Positions 1-11,574 of a stretch of 64,000 nucleotides of DNA are shown one piece after another. The notes below the pieces were generated by a model, which ran no database searches, was not told the DNA's origin, and saw only the letters and a program-made list of their open reading frames with translations. Source of the DNA: Acanthaster planci (lineage: Eukaryota; Echinodermata; Asteroidea; Valvatida; Acanthasteridae); contig NW_019091642.1 in NCBI RefSeq assembly GCF_001949145.1, positions 206,644 through 270,643 of the forward strand, given 5' to 3'. Each line of letters begins with the position of its first letter. Within the stretch, counting starts at the first letter, position 1. A program made the position numbers and the translations under genes.

Positions 1-42
1 GAAGAATGGAAGCGACCAGCAGGACTGCCAGCTTGTATTTCT
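1..42 (+). CDS. Possible 3' end of an LDLa-domain exon (partial gene at left edge)
   Basis: Read from base 2, the first 42 bases encode KNGSDQQDCQLVF, which looks like the calcium-binding C-terminal end of an LDL-receptor class A repeat (family pattern D-G-S-D-E-x-x-C). A strong splice donor, GTAAGTATT, follows at base 43 and would leave phase 2. The rest of the domain lies outside the window. The match is short and could be chance. If real, it is a separate gene or exon from the CUB/LDLa gene at the right edge, whose LDLa exons all end in phase 1. Confidence 0.35.
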
Positions 43-423
43 GTAAGTATTGGACAAAACGGGTCCTTCCAAATCGTTCAATATATTGCAATGAGTGTTG
101 GCATCAATTTTCTAAATGGGGATGGGGCACTCCTGGCAAGTGAGATCATCTCTGTGAAGAAATGTTTTGTAAGAGTCCTCAGTTACTTAAAAATACGGAA
201 AGCATTGTTTGTGTATGTGGCGTTAATGCGTTTCCGTCTGAAATGTGATACTGAAAGGCATCTTTCCATTAGTGTATGTTGAAAGCAGCGTGCTTCACTT
301 AATGTGGAGTCGCAACACGTAAGGATAAATGTTAGGCGGAAGTAATTGTATACGGGTTACTTCGTGCGTATTGACATATAACTCCCGCCCACCTGCGGTG
401 ATGTGTTTTGATTACAAACCTCA
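43..423. other. No gene seen
   Basis: This stretch has only short frames with no recognisable product. It lies between the possible LDLa exon at the edge and the promoter of C1q gene A. Confidence 0.5.
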
Positions 424-496
424 AGCGGCCAATCAGAAGTCCAACATAAATCAGCCGCCCACTCACTACCCAGCAAATCGACGGCAAGATAAAAAG
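424..496 (+). promoter_or_regulatory. Predicted promoter of C1q gene A (CCAAT box and TATA-like element)
   Basis: The string AGCGGCCAATCA (424-435) contains a CCAAT box at 429-433. A TATA-like GATAAAAAG lies at 488-496. The same CCAAT context and about the same spacing to an A-rich element occur upstream of C1q genes B and C on the other strand. This conservation is the main evidence, and no transcript data were available. Confidence 0.5.
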
Positions 497-519
497 CACA
501 GGCAGGTGCATCATTTCTC

Positions 520-584
520 ACAGCGACCATCCCCTGCTCCCGTCGGAAACCCGAGTGAACTGACTGGAAGGCTGGATCCGTCCG
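520..584 (+). other. Predicted noncoding exon 1 of C1q gene A
   Basis: The 3' end is set by a strong donor, TCCG|GTAAGT, at 585. The left boundary is only estimated at 25-30 bases past the TATA-like element. The exon contains GAGTGAACTGACTG, close to GAGAACTGACTG in the matching exon of gene C. No coding frame is implied. Confidence 0.45.
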
Positions 585-1207
585 GTAAGTTGTGATTCAA
601 TAAAACCTTTGCATAGACGCTCTTGAAATAGGGAAGATTAAAAAATATAGTGCGCAAACCAAGAGGTTGCAACGAAAGAGGCTATTATTTTAAGGGTTTA
701 TTCGGGATTGCGTTCTCGAGAGACTCGTAATCAGTGTTCTCGGGTTGCTTGGGTTGCAGCTAAGCGAAAATTCAAGATGGTGGTAGCTTGAATGGTAAGA
801 TTGGATATTAACAAGTTTAAGATGAATTAAATCCCAAAATATTCATATGACGTTATATAAATCGGTAAATCAAAGTCAATGTTCTTTATGACCATGTTTA
901 CAAGGCTACGGCTTAGTTTTCCTTATCATTAGTGCTCTCAGTGCGACCCCTTTATAGAATAGTTTACACTAACTTCAGAGAGCGGTTCGTGTCACTCTTC
1001 CATTTGCAGATTCTGTGGATCATTGTTGGAACAAAATCGAAACACCGAGTGCAATTGCAGAGTGGAAACGCTGTGTGTGGCAGAAAAACTCATCGGATCA
1101 ATGCGTTTGATTTAACCAATCTTTCGTAATTTGAATGCCATTGCTGTATGTAATAACTTATAGATGCCATTAATTGATCGAGACATTCGCATGGATGCTT
1201 TTCACAG

Positions 1208-1273
1208 ATTGCATTGATTTCTTGACATCGAAGTTTCTTTCCTACTTGTGAACGCAAAGAGCGATAGGTCAAG
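1208..1273 (+). other. Predicted noncoding exon 2 of C1q gene A
   Basis: The exon is bounded by an acceptor (CTTTTCACAG|ATTGC) and a donor (GGTCAAG|GTAAGTTT). The donor context TCAAG|GTRAGTTT is shared with noncoding exon 2 of gene B, and the exon sizes are similar (66, 59 and 65 bases in A, B and C). It would splice directly to the coding exon at 2,544. Confidence 0.5.
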
Positions 1274-1433
1274 GTAAGTTTGGTTATGATTCACGTTTAG
1301 CGCATGCGTATCTGTTTATCTACGTGTAACATCGATTAGTCCAGACCTAAAACTAGGACATTGATATCAATGCGCCCGGAGGCTCCTTTACCGGAAACTG
1401 AACTTCGTTGGTTTACAAACGACTATGAATATG

Positions 1434-1515
1434 CATGCGCTGCGTACGCGTTGCTACCAGTTAAACGAACACTCCATGGCTCTTTCAACCAATCGGGGGT
1501 GTTTCTGCTCAATGC
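1434..1515. repeat. Dispersed repeat fragment, copy 1 (also at 47,980)
   Basis: About 80 bases resemble 47,980-48,070 in the same orientation, sharing blocks such as GCGTCGCTACC/GCGTTGCTACC, ATGGCTCTTT and the GGGGGTG-TTCTGCT segment. The family is not recognised. This copy lies in the second intron of C1q gene A. Confidence 0.45.
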
Positions 1516-2543
1516 ATATTGGCGGTAGGGCATAGTCAGGGGCGTATCCAGGAATCGACCAGGGGGAGGTCTGGCTGGAATTTTTTGGGATAATGTCTAA
1601 TATTTTACAGACAAGCAGAATGATGGTGAAGCGTGACATGACGTACATTGCTTACAATGGTATTGGTGCACTTATTTTATTTTTTTCCTCTTTTATTTAC
1701 CTTTTTATGGAGGGAAGGGGTTCTACCCCCTAATCCTAACCGGATCCGGGCCTGTACAACGTGTCGTGTAATTGGGCTCTGAATTGATGGACATGTAAAT
1801 GTGACCAGCGATCGGGTGATGTGAATGCAACTTGGGTTGGTGGGAACTGCATTTTTTTTAGTAAAGTATGTCTGGTTGTAAAGCTGTCGCATGCAATTGT
1901 TCAAAACGCAAGGGAAGCCCTTACCAGAGAAATGAAATAAATGTTATTTCCACAGTAGCTGCAAGAGAAGAGAAGGGCTTCAAAATAGCTCTAGGCCTTA
2001 TTCACGTGGCTTGAATCTGCTAAAAATGTTATAAACTTCTGATACAGATACCGGACTTTCTGGAAATGCTATGGCTTTTGAAGACTGAATTTTCTTTTTT
2101 TTCAAAATTAGGTTCAAGTTTTATCAAATATTATTTACCATATCAGATATATGCCAATTGTTCACGAAATTTCACTTAATATCATTTTTGTTTGCTCCAA
2201 GCTGTAAAACTTACAAGTTCAACCTGGCTTTCAATTTAAAGTTGCCAACTAACGAACGAGGCCTGTTAGTCCACTAACTACAGGCCGCTTCGCCTCCTGT
2301 GGAAAACCTGACACTGGAGTAATACCTGTGGAACAATGCGAAGAATAATGATCGAAATTGTTCGGGGAAAGTACCCCCTCCTTTGATGACGCCCTGAGGC
2401 CGATTTGAATAGTTTCAACACATGGATATGGTCTGGTAAACTGACTTTTATATCAGAATTCATGTGGTGTCTGCACTTGGTGTACTTATTGTTTTGATCT
2501 GTCCATCCTTTTTCTTTGCCTGTCTCTGTCGTCTTGTACATAG

Positions 2544-3023
2544 ATGAAAATCTCCACTCTGACTATCCTCCTTATCGCCATTCATCTGGATGACACTCAA
2601 CTCAAAGGCGTGGCGGCTAGTTCAAGAAGAGCATTTACTGTCACCAGGGAAAATCCCACTAACACTGTCAGGAACTATGGGCAGGACGTTGTGCCCTTCA
2701 ACGTGCCCATGGTGCTTCTGAAAGATACCGCCTACGTCTTAGATTATCACATGTTTGCATGTAATTTGCAAGGCACGTACGTGTTCACCTTTTCCGTGAG
2801 CAAAGCTAGTTCAACCGAGAAACTCAAGGTTTATCTTAAGAAAAACTTGGAAGAAGCAACCATTGTCTCTGGCCTTGCCCAGAAGAAAGACGCCAATCAG
2901 CAAGTGGCCGGTATGGCTGTCATAACTCTAGAGAATAAAAACTTGCTGTATTTAACAATGAGCGGTAGGGCTCACAGTAGCGAATATTTTGACAGCTCAT
3001 TCAGTGGTTTCCGTCTTCCTTAG
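2544..3023 (+). CDS. C1q gene A: secreted C1q-domain protein, 159 aa
   Basis: This encodes a small secreted protein with a hydrophobic signal peptide (about residues 1-25) and one C1q/TNF-like globular domain (about 30-159). C1q landmarks include F31, the F71-x-C-x3-GTY-x-F-x-FSV block (71-85) and the terminal F153-S-G-F156 strand. There is no collagen stalk, so it belongs to the short soluble head-only C1q type. In invertebrates such proteins often act as secreted pattern-recognition lectins, which is only an inference here. The whole protein is in one exon, with acceptor ACATAG immediately before the ATG. The signal peptide and length match genes B and C, but the middle is clearly more divergent and lacks their F-N/D-x2-TG turn. 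An AATAAA follows 87 bases after the stop. Confidence 0.85.
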   Translation: MKISTLTILLIAIHLDDTQLKGVAASSRRAFTVTRENPTNTVRNYGQDVVPFNVPMVLLKDTAYVLDYHMFACNLQGTYVFTFSVSKASSTEKLKVYLKKNLEEATIVSGLAQKKDANQQVAGMAVITLENKNLLYLTMSGRAHSSEYFDSSFSGFRLP

Positions 3024-3109
3024 ACATGAAACAGCAGTCGCACATTAAGTCCGTGGTCAGATATGAGGGATTTAAAACGCAACAAAATAACTTTCAAGAC
3101 TCGTTTGCC

Positions 3110-3115
3110 AATAAA
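3110..3115 (+). promoter_or_regulatory. Polyadenylation signal of C1q gene A
   Basis: AATAAA in the context TTTGCCAATAAATG. The same TTTGCCAATAAAT context is found downstream of gene B on the minus strand, which supports a shared 3' end. Confidence 0.6.
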
Positions 3116-4240
3116 TGTTGAATTGTTTGAAAAGAGTATCGTCTATTTTGAAACTACACGTGCATGTGTTTACAAGCACTTCCCTTTCGGATATCTGCAC
3201 CTGGGCGTTTTACGGTGAGATTCGGATAGTTGTAAAAACAGTAAATGTTATCTTCCGTTTAATGTTAATGTGGTTTTGGTTAGCATGGTGATTTGGAGAC
3301 ACATATCTGTTATAGGGACCCTCGGGTTCTTCCTCTTTCATCTAATATTTAATAATAATATTATGTTAAACGAATTTCACTCCCCAAAAACAAAGGTTGA
3401 CCTACCATCATCAAAACTATAAACGCCAGTCCTTTGTTTTCTTGAGCACAGCAATTGTGTTTTTGCATTACATAATCATCCGAAAAATTCCACATCATAA
3501 TTATAAGTTAAATTCCACTTGTCACAGGCTGCCACTGTGACTTCCCATTGAATGTTTTCAACGAGCACAAAGGAGCGAAGGAAAACACAAAAAAGGAAAA
3601 TCTGGTATTATCTTGTTAAAGAAAAACACTTAAATTGCAAAATCTTGGCAAAATAGAGAGTTAGAGGGGGATCGGTTCGTTTTACGTATGTTATGTGTAT
3701 TTGTATTTATCAACACACAAGACAGTTTACTTGTCGCCATAGGTTTAGAGCCCGTCAGGTTCCAAATCTTCTAAACGGTCGATAAAGCAACAGCCACTTA
3801 CAACAAGTAGCCCCTGAACAACAGTATCCATGAACACATCCATGGCTTCCATGCTAGATTGAATTGGGCACTTGGGGTGATGTCTCAAATGTTGCAATGA
3901 GTTTAGTCTAATCAGAGAGGCGAAACTTCATGTTCACCTGAAAGTGTGAGGGCTCTGCAGAACCCAGAAAATTGGACTGAGGGCATTATTTGTTGAAAGC
4001 TATTTTAAACGAATTGCAGTAAAAGAACGGCAAATTAAAATGGCAATAAATGTTGACTTTTTGACCAAGCTGAACAAGTTGGTGTCAAGCGTGAGTACGC
4101 GCAAGAGTCAATAACATTGTTCATATCACATAAGGCTGACTTAGCTCCATTCCAAATGTTGAAATTAGTCGTTTTCAACTGTCAACTTTGATCATAGATT
4201 GGGAGAAATACATAAAATGGGAAAACTGCACAGTCCAACG
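3116..4240. other. Intergenic, nothing recognised
   Basis: AT-rich DNA with short frames only. I see no exon-like splice pairs, RNA gene or repeat that I can name. Confidence 0.5.
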
Positions 4241-4565
4241 CTCAAAGAGCCGGGTTATATTTGGCCCGTCTTACAGTTGGGATGGATTTTGTCTCCCCCG
4301 AACTCAGACGGGCCATGCTCTTTTAAGGCTTAGAATGCATCTACATACATTCCTTATCATGAAAATTCTAATGCGAAGTTGGTGTGAAGTCACCCATGTA
4401 GTTTTAATTTTACCGTCTTTTGAAGTTCAAAGCGACAGCAACAAGCATGCACGCCGGCAGGCATTGAACCTAGCAAATAACTAACTAAACCTGTCTCGGA
4501 AAAATGGACACTGCACAAGAACAGTAAGTTCGATTTTCCAAAATAGGTGTCAACATGGCCAGCTT
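4241..4565. repeat. Dispersed repeat, copy 1 (also at 15,341)
   Basis: About 325 bases align with 15,341-15,651 in the same orientation. Shared landmarks in order are TTTGGCCC near the left end, a GCATTGA block and CAAGAACAGTAAGTT near the right end. No coding potential was recognised. The family is unknown. Confidence 0.55.
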
Positions 4566-7500
4566 GAGTTCATCTCCTGAAATATGCACGGCGACGATAT
4601 TAAACAAACTATGAGGTGGGAAGGCGGATTCTGCATACCCCGTCTCTCTCAGGATTGAGTAGGAAACCATTGGATATGTGGTTGATTCTACCAAAACATG
4701 CTTCGTTTCAGATCATTGTCAGCATAAGAGGCATAGCTGGTCTTAAAGCGACTAAAGACATATTCGTTTCCATAATAAAAATGGGAGAAACGTTCTTTCA
4801 GGGAATATGCCATTTTCCTTTCTTGCACTGGGTGTGTGCAACGGCAGAGGATTAGAAGAAATTGTGATCCCCTGAGGTTCGAGGTAAACTTGTCTCGTTA
4901 AAATAGCTGTGAGAAGTCCTCAGGTATATCACTGGGGAAAATGATGCATTTGTTGAACTTCGACATTTCAATAAAGAAAAATAAAACAATACATGTATTT
5001 ACAATTATTCATTTGCCCTCAAATGATACAGATTATAAATTAGTTAAACTGCAGTGTGATTTCCTGTCAAAATACTTCACAGGTGGACTGACTGTCATCC
5101 GTCGATTGAAAAACAAAAAAACGAATACTGGATCAATTCATTCGTACTTCCTTCGGACGCTTTTTACTCGGCTGAGAACGTTAAACCCTAAAAGAATCTG
5201 GGGGCCATCTCAAAGCCGAGGTAGCTCTCACCCCAGCCGTTAGAATTCAGTTGTCCTATGACTATTACTAAACCTTTGCAAGTTTAATTTGAATAAAATC
5301 TGGTACACCGAGTTCTGCTGATTGCAAATAAACATGACAATCTGAAATCCAAGGCTAAAGACACTGTTTCAATACCTCGTGATTCGGGACAAACTTTGGC
5401 TAGCGAAAATCATCCCTGGAATGCATGTCCAGCAAGAAATGAGACCAAGGGGTACCCCCCAACATGTCCAATCGCCAAGTCTGAAAAGTATGGAATTCCA
5501 TATCTGCCGTCGCCCGTCGCCTGTTGTCCGTCGCCTTTGCTTTTTGTTGTGTCCCAATTCTGCCATTTACCAGTTCCAAACATGCCATTTTCCGTCGCCC
5601 GTCGTGCGTCGCCCTTGTGCATCGCCCATCAAATGGGTTGCATAGGACCTGCAAAAGCCGGGGTGAAAATGGCAATATGATGATACCGTTCACTTCTAAG
5701 GATCCTTTCCCAATAAGGCAAGTACAAATCCCACCTGTAATACTAGTTCCATAATTAATGCCAATAATGCTAGACTACCCCTGCCCCTTGACAAGAAAAT
5801 GTCGCCTTTCTGAGAATTCAACCAAGTGTTTTTTTTTTTTTTGAAAAACATTTTCAGCAAAAATATTTGGGCCAACTTATCCACAGTCTAATACTAATGT
5901 GCGTACTGTAAAAATGTGCCGACTTGTTTTCATCAAATTTCTGAAAAGAAATCTGTCAACCGATACAGATATTCCATTTTGTCCTCTCAATTTCACATTG
6001 AAATACAGAAATACTAGATAGTGCTGTGGATAACAAACTGTTTATTAAATGTATTGTTANATCAGCATTATTTGTGGGACTAAAAAGTAACGTTACTGTT
6101 TAAAAGACTTCTGTGAGCCTACCTCAAGTCATGTCTAATTTGGAGTATACAGCAGATTTCATCATAGGTATACCCGCCCTCAAAATAATGTTGAATCAGT
6201 TCGTCTCTTATTAAAAACTATTAAGGAATCAAACATTGTAAATAATCTATTATTTACATTCCGTTCTGTGGGATATCGTGCAGGGACAGACAGAAATATT
6301 ACATAGGCTATAGACCTAAAGTCATGCCGTTAATGAGTAAAGTTACGATTTATATGGGGTTCTTTTCGTTTTGTTCGAGTTTCTTCATTTGTTTGTGTAT
6401 CATTTATAATCTGTATGGGTTTTGTCAAATAAAAACAAACGAAAAATTAGTTTTCCCTTTTTTAGTGATATTGAATGCACTTTAGTCACAATCAGCTTTA
6501 ATTTTGGCTCACCACAAAAAGGTCCAGGGGGGTGATTCGAAAGCCGATCCCGCACCTTATAAAGTGGGGGGAATACCCCATCCAACAGGGTGTACGTCCA
6601 TGATTATAAAGCTGTCTTGGGCAATGTGCGCAACACTGTAAAACGATGGCACTTTTTGCGCAACACTGGTACCAGATGGACAGCCTAACTGTTGGGCAAA
6701 CAGATTGCCAACTGCGTTGATTCTCTCCTAAAATATGAACAAGTCTCATTATGTCTTATTTCGTAGAAAATGTTATTTGCACAACCACTTTTTCACTGAG
6801 AGTTTTGATCTTTTTTGCTGAACAGTTAAGCGATTCACCTGCTATCACATTAGAAAACAAAACTCTCCCAGGTTTCTTTTTTCTGTTTTTCCCTTACGCC
6901 CGGTTTAAGAAATCGGACAGGCTTCGATTCCAGTGCATTTTTTTCAATGGGAGAATTTACTCAAACAAAAGATTACTTTCCTTCTGTTTTCGCTGTCCCT
7001 CCAAAATACAGACTCGGAAAGTCTAGTGCGAGAGCCGGTGCTTAGTCACTTCGCTTTTAGTAATCGGTCAATTTCAGTTTCATATAGGAAACCAGGAAAG
7101 CGAACTTCACGGGCTTTTTAGCAAAATTTCATTGTCCACAAACCCATTTCACTGTCTTCCAGACCATTTTTTCTGTAGTTATGCACAAATGAATAGGTTT
7201 CAGTAAATTTCATACACAAGAAAGAACAGACTCCCCTACAAGAAAACAATCGCCCTCACACTACAGCAAAGCAGTTGCCTACCTCCTAATAATGCATTAG
7301 GGAAACTATAAAAGAAGCAGTAGACTATAATTATCTTGAACATTCGATATCAATATTAAAAAAAACAATTAAATAGCTTTGTTCTAAACACCACGCGGCC
7401 CTCATACATCTCTCATTGTTGTAAAAATAAATTAATTTCCAGAAGCGGGTAGCTTCAACCCGCAGTGTAATATCTCCCATTAACATAACGAGAAAGTGCT

Positions 7501-8894
7501 GAATTTAATAGTTTTCTCTACTCGAATAACTTAACTTGAATTTTTAAAATCTTGACCAAGTATTTGCGCGATTGCTTAATGCGTGCACATTGCAGACAAA
7601 TTTGTACACTGGTTAAGAAGTCACGTGCGAAAGGAACTAGACGGGACAAAAAGCCTGACGAAGTGGGCATATCAAAGAAGCGGCGCTATTTGTCACTCAT
7701 GAGCTTGCCCGGTGTGCTCACCTCCTAAAGTGACGATGACGTAATGTATACGATATACCATAATTCTTCCTCGTTTCTTTATGGTAGAATTGAAACCACT
7801 TGTGGCCGTTTACGTGTTTTATGCACGCCTAACTACCCCAATTATCGTGGGTGGGTGTGTGGTTATATATGCCCCCCACACTTTTTAACCGGGGTGGTCT
7901 ATTGGATCATTCACCCACTTCTACATGGTAAGAAAAATTTGAAGTGGATTGTGAAGACTTTTGGGACTTCCATTGACACAAATGTCATCAATTTCACTCA
8001 AAAGGGAGAGCAACTTTAAAAAACCATTAATCTGACGTTTGGACGTAAGATTCTGCATGAATATAATACAGATTATGTACACCTGTATCATGACCATCGT
8101 CATCGCCATATAGTATCCCCGCCGGGCGATTCATCCCCCACACTTGTTGCGAGGAATTTTTTCGGGGGGGGGACTCACATCAGTAGCGAAGTGACAAACC
8201 GTTACCGGTCACGGCTCCATTCCAAGGAATTGTTGTACAAGTTGGTGCCTTCTATACCCCTGTCCCCCTATTTCTTGTTTTTCTCCGTGGAGAAAAGATC
8301 CCCTTTCTTCCTGACGCCCATGAGAGATGGTCAATTACAGTAACCCCGTACTTAGATTGATGCATAACATGCATTTGTTTATACGATTTGCTTTGACCTG
8401 AGCTGCATATCTATTTAAACAGCCCCGCTGTGACCACGGGCCTGTGGTAAAACTAGAAATTCTGTTTAGTAACTATTCTATGAGTGGGCCACTTGGGAAA
8501 CACGGTCAATAGGCCTACACTGCATCAGAGGTAGAACTCATTGTATGTATATGAAGCAATTCTGACATCAATTAAAAAGATTAGCTATTACAAAAACAGG
8601 TTGTATTGTGTTTATTACTTTTAGCTCGTGCTTCATTTCCATACCATTATATTCAAAATTTAAGAAAATAAATCTTAATTGCCAAATTATGGACTGCTGA
8701 ATAAGCACCATACGGTTAGCTCAATGGCGTCCATAACAAGAAAACACGAAATTTTGCACAATAAACCGGTTTCATTATCCTGGAGGAAAAGTGTTTTCTT
8801 CTGTTCTTCTGAAGTGTCCAAGGCATTTGGAGGATGATTTTAGCCACGAAGTACCACCTGCAAAAACGTGAACACGTGCTACAGAAGAGGGCAG
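4566..8894. other. Intergenic, no gene recognised; one ambiguous base at 6,060
   Basis: There are short unassignable frames, A/T-rich tracts and homopolymers. The segment 5,506-5,629 is built of degenerate CCGTCGCC repeats, which create overlapping open frames on both strands that I do not believe are genes. Base 6,060 is an N. Confidence 0.5.
5506..5629. repeat. Degenerate CCGTCGCC-rich low-complexity tract
   Basis: Repeated CCGTCGCC, CCGTCGTGCGTCGCC and similar units alternate with T-rich spacers. A short block just upstream (AGGGGTACCCCCC then ACATGTC, near 5,450) resembles part of the repeat at 23,188 and 42,387, so this may be the edge of the same family. Confidence 0.4.
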
Positions 8895-8896
8895 TA

Positions 8897-9184
8897 CGGA
8901 AGCTTAAAGTGACCATCCGCGACTCCCTCCTTCTGAGATACGTGATCTAGGAAGGACAGAATAAAAAGATAAAAAGTTTTCTTTCTTTGATAACGTTTCC
9001 GTGTAATTTGTTTTTCCCTGATATCGTATCTGGAAAAGACGTCTTTCTGACATACGATATCGGGGAAGAACATCTTACACGGAAGCGTTATCACAGAAAG
9101 ACGACTTTTTATATCAGTATTCAGTCTTTCTGAGATAAAGTATCTCCGAAACGCAGAATCGTGTCTGGTCACTTTAAGCTTCCG
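8897..9184. mobile_element. Foldback MITE (TA-flanked, 288 bp)
   Basis: Perfect inverted repeats of 21 bases lie at 8,895-8,915 and 9,166-9,186, starting TACGGAAGCTTAAAGTGACC. Taking the outer TA as target duplication gives a 288-bp element with ends CGGAAGCTT. The interior is also rich in inverted pairs, such as GATATCGTAT against ATACGATATC. No coding sequence is present. TA duplication suggests mobilisation by a Tc1/mariner-type transposase, which is an inference. Confidence 0.7.
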
Positions 9185-9186
9185 TA

Positions 9187-10084
9187 AACCGACCGATCCT
9201 CGGTTAAAAAAGAAACTTGAGAACCATAGAATATAAAAAGGGTGCCTACCAACCAGCACGGGTTGAGAAAAATATCACAATTTCTGTGTGGTGGGGGGGG
9301 TAAGGTCATGTCTGACATGTGTGGAGTTTGTTAGCGTTGTGTGGCCACGTATTGTACATGTACAAGAATGCATGTAAGCGAACGCGTTAACTCTTGCCAA
9401 GCAGCCTGTGCCATGCATGCTCAGCGAGCCCCGTTCGATTCCCTGCATCGTACATGTTAAAATCCGGCCAGCGTTTGTTGTTAATAGTTATGCTTCATAC
9501 TCCATGGCGTACTGTCATGTTGGTCATAGATCACACTTGAAATTACATGGGGCCTATATCATGGCATTGTAATTATGCTCGTTACTTACTCCCAGATTTG
9601 AGATTTTAAAATTCAACTAGCAAGTTACCTCTGCCAACTGGCGAGCTGTTGTCGACAGTTACTGTTCTGGAAGAAGTGGGTTTACCTCCACACCTTCATA
9701 GTTTGAACATCATATTATAGTGTCATAGGCTTGCAATATTAATTATTTATTCTGTGTGGTAAAGATTTACTTACTGAATGTTACACTAATCATATTTTTA
9801 TTTCTTAGACACTGTATCGGGTTTTGTCTTCTGGTGAAAGAATAAATTGACTTAACTGTCAATCAATTGTTTACATCAGTAAGGGTCAATTTTGTGAAGA
9901 TCTGGCTTTCTTTAAGTAGAGTTTTATGCCCACTTGTCCCATTTGTTGAAGTCTTTCGGGGTTATTCCTCATTCTGCCTTATTTAGCAGCCTTATTGGTA
10001 CTTCACGGGCTAATACTTTGAAAGAGTTGTGCCTTTTGGTTAACATTTTACTGCAAGCATACTTTTCGTAGCCCGGAATTGAAG
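9187..10084. other. Intergenic, nothing recognised
   Basis: No exon, RNA gene or repeat that I can name. A G-run lies near 9,290. Confidence 0.45.
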
Positions 10085-10119
10085 CAGACGACATCATGCA
10101 AAAATATAGAGTTGTCCAA

Positions 10120-10580
10120 TAACATCATCCATCCATTATAATCCTCCACGTCGGTACAAACAATACACAGAACAGCGCTGACACACGTTTAACTGTTAAA
10201 TTGACAAAGGCAGCTCAAGCAATTACTGAGAAATCTTCAACATCCATTGCTTTATCCTCCATCATGCACGATCGGAAGGAAACAGCCAAGCAGAGAAACG
10301 AAGTACACTCCACGGACAGAAAATGACATGAGTTGGCAGATCGTCATGGCGGAGGATACATCAACAATGCAATTACATGTAGTAGGGAGGGACACATTAC
10401 CAGTCATGGTGTTCATTAAACCGAGGAACAGTGGCACTTGCAAGGAACCTCATATGTCATATTAGAGGCACCATCATCCACGCCCCCCAGCCACCTCCTC
10501 AGAAAGACCACACCAGTGAAAATGTTCCCTATATCAGCTATGCAGATGCCCTCAAATCTACAAAATACATCACACTCTAA
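10120..10580 (+). pseudogene. LINE ORF1 remnant with SGNH-hydrolase (esterase) domain
   Basis: Two blocks typical of the esterase-like ORF1 of L2/CR1 elements are visible. The first is ILHVGTNN near 10,135-10,170, the conserved block III of SGNH enzymes. The second is HGVHLNRGTVALARNL near 10,408-10,455, carrying the catalytic-His segment usually seen as DGVHLN. Further codons run to a stop at 10,580. The two blocks are in different frames, so at least one indel separates them. Confidence 0.65.
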
Positions 10581-10836
10581 CCCTCTGCGGGATTTTCGTG
10601 GAGGCCTCCCTCGACCTGTACGGAATCGGACTCACAGACAACATCCCAAGAATCGCCATCAGCACCAAGACTGGCTCCATTACCTCAGTTACGAAGTCAC
10701 GACGTCAAGGGACGCAAGACAACAGTAGATGGGGTTAGAAACTTGAAATGTATCCCTGCTCGTAGTGTCTGTAATAAGATAGATGAATTGAATACAGTTT
10801 GAAATTGAATAAAATTTCCAAGACAATTATACTGTT

Positions 10837-11370
10837 TTGAGGAAAGACAGAAACAGACAAGGAGGAAGCATCCTTGTTGCATTCAAACATGGTCTCCCTG
10901 ATATACATCGGCCAGATCTTGACTCCGATTGTCAGATTTTGTGGTGTGAGGTAAGCTGTAAGAATAAAGGTTCGATTTGCCAGGAGTTTTACAGACCGCC
11001 TGCAGTAGTGGGGTTGAGGTCATGCATCGATGAGCTTAGCAAGTCTTTTGGGTCACCAAATAAGAACGGGACTAAACATAAGAAAATTATCCTCACTGGC
11101 GATTTCAATTAACCTAATTTGCATAGGGGTGACGGTTACCCGGACCCCATGGACAACTCAGATTGCTGCTCAACACTGTTTCACTCTTCGAACGCAACTT
11201 TTCAGGATAATGAGCCTACTAGAAGGTGCTACACATCTAGCGATGCTTTAGATCTTATATTTTTCACCGACCCTTCTATTGTCTCTAATGTTGATGTTAT
11301 TCCAGACAGAACTTATCACGACGCCAATGTTTTTTTTAATGTATCTGTTCAATTAACACAGCTCCCCGGG
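10837..11370 (+). pseudogene. LINE apurinic endonuclease domain remnant
   Basis: The block from 10,837 contains GGSILVAFK and DSDCQILWCEV and ends in KKIILTGDFN at 11,112. The LTGDFN motif is characteristic of exonuclease-endonuclease-phosphatase domains in LINEs. After a stop and frameshift, DALDLIFFTDPSIVSNVDV and a YHDANVFF segment follow. Active elements usually have S-D-H at this last position. Here it reads T-Y-H, so a catalytic aspartate is lost. Confidence 0.75.
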
Positions 11371-11574
11371 AAAAGAGAAAGGTTTATTTTTATTTACAAA
11401 CTGATTTTTAGTAAATTTACAAGTGACTTGGAAAATGCGGGTGCTGACATAATTGATGCAGTCTGGGAGGATGGTATACAAAACTCCTGGTTATCTTGTA
11501 AACACTTATTACCCGATATTGCTTATTCTAGCATTCCACACATGATGTTAGGTGGCACCCATAAACCCTCTCCT

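Noticed and set aside
5369-5754. Seven overlapping frames on both strands
   Set aside because: All come from the CCGTCGCC low-complexity tract.
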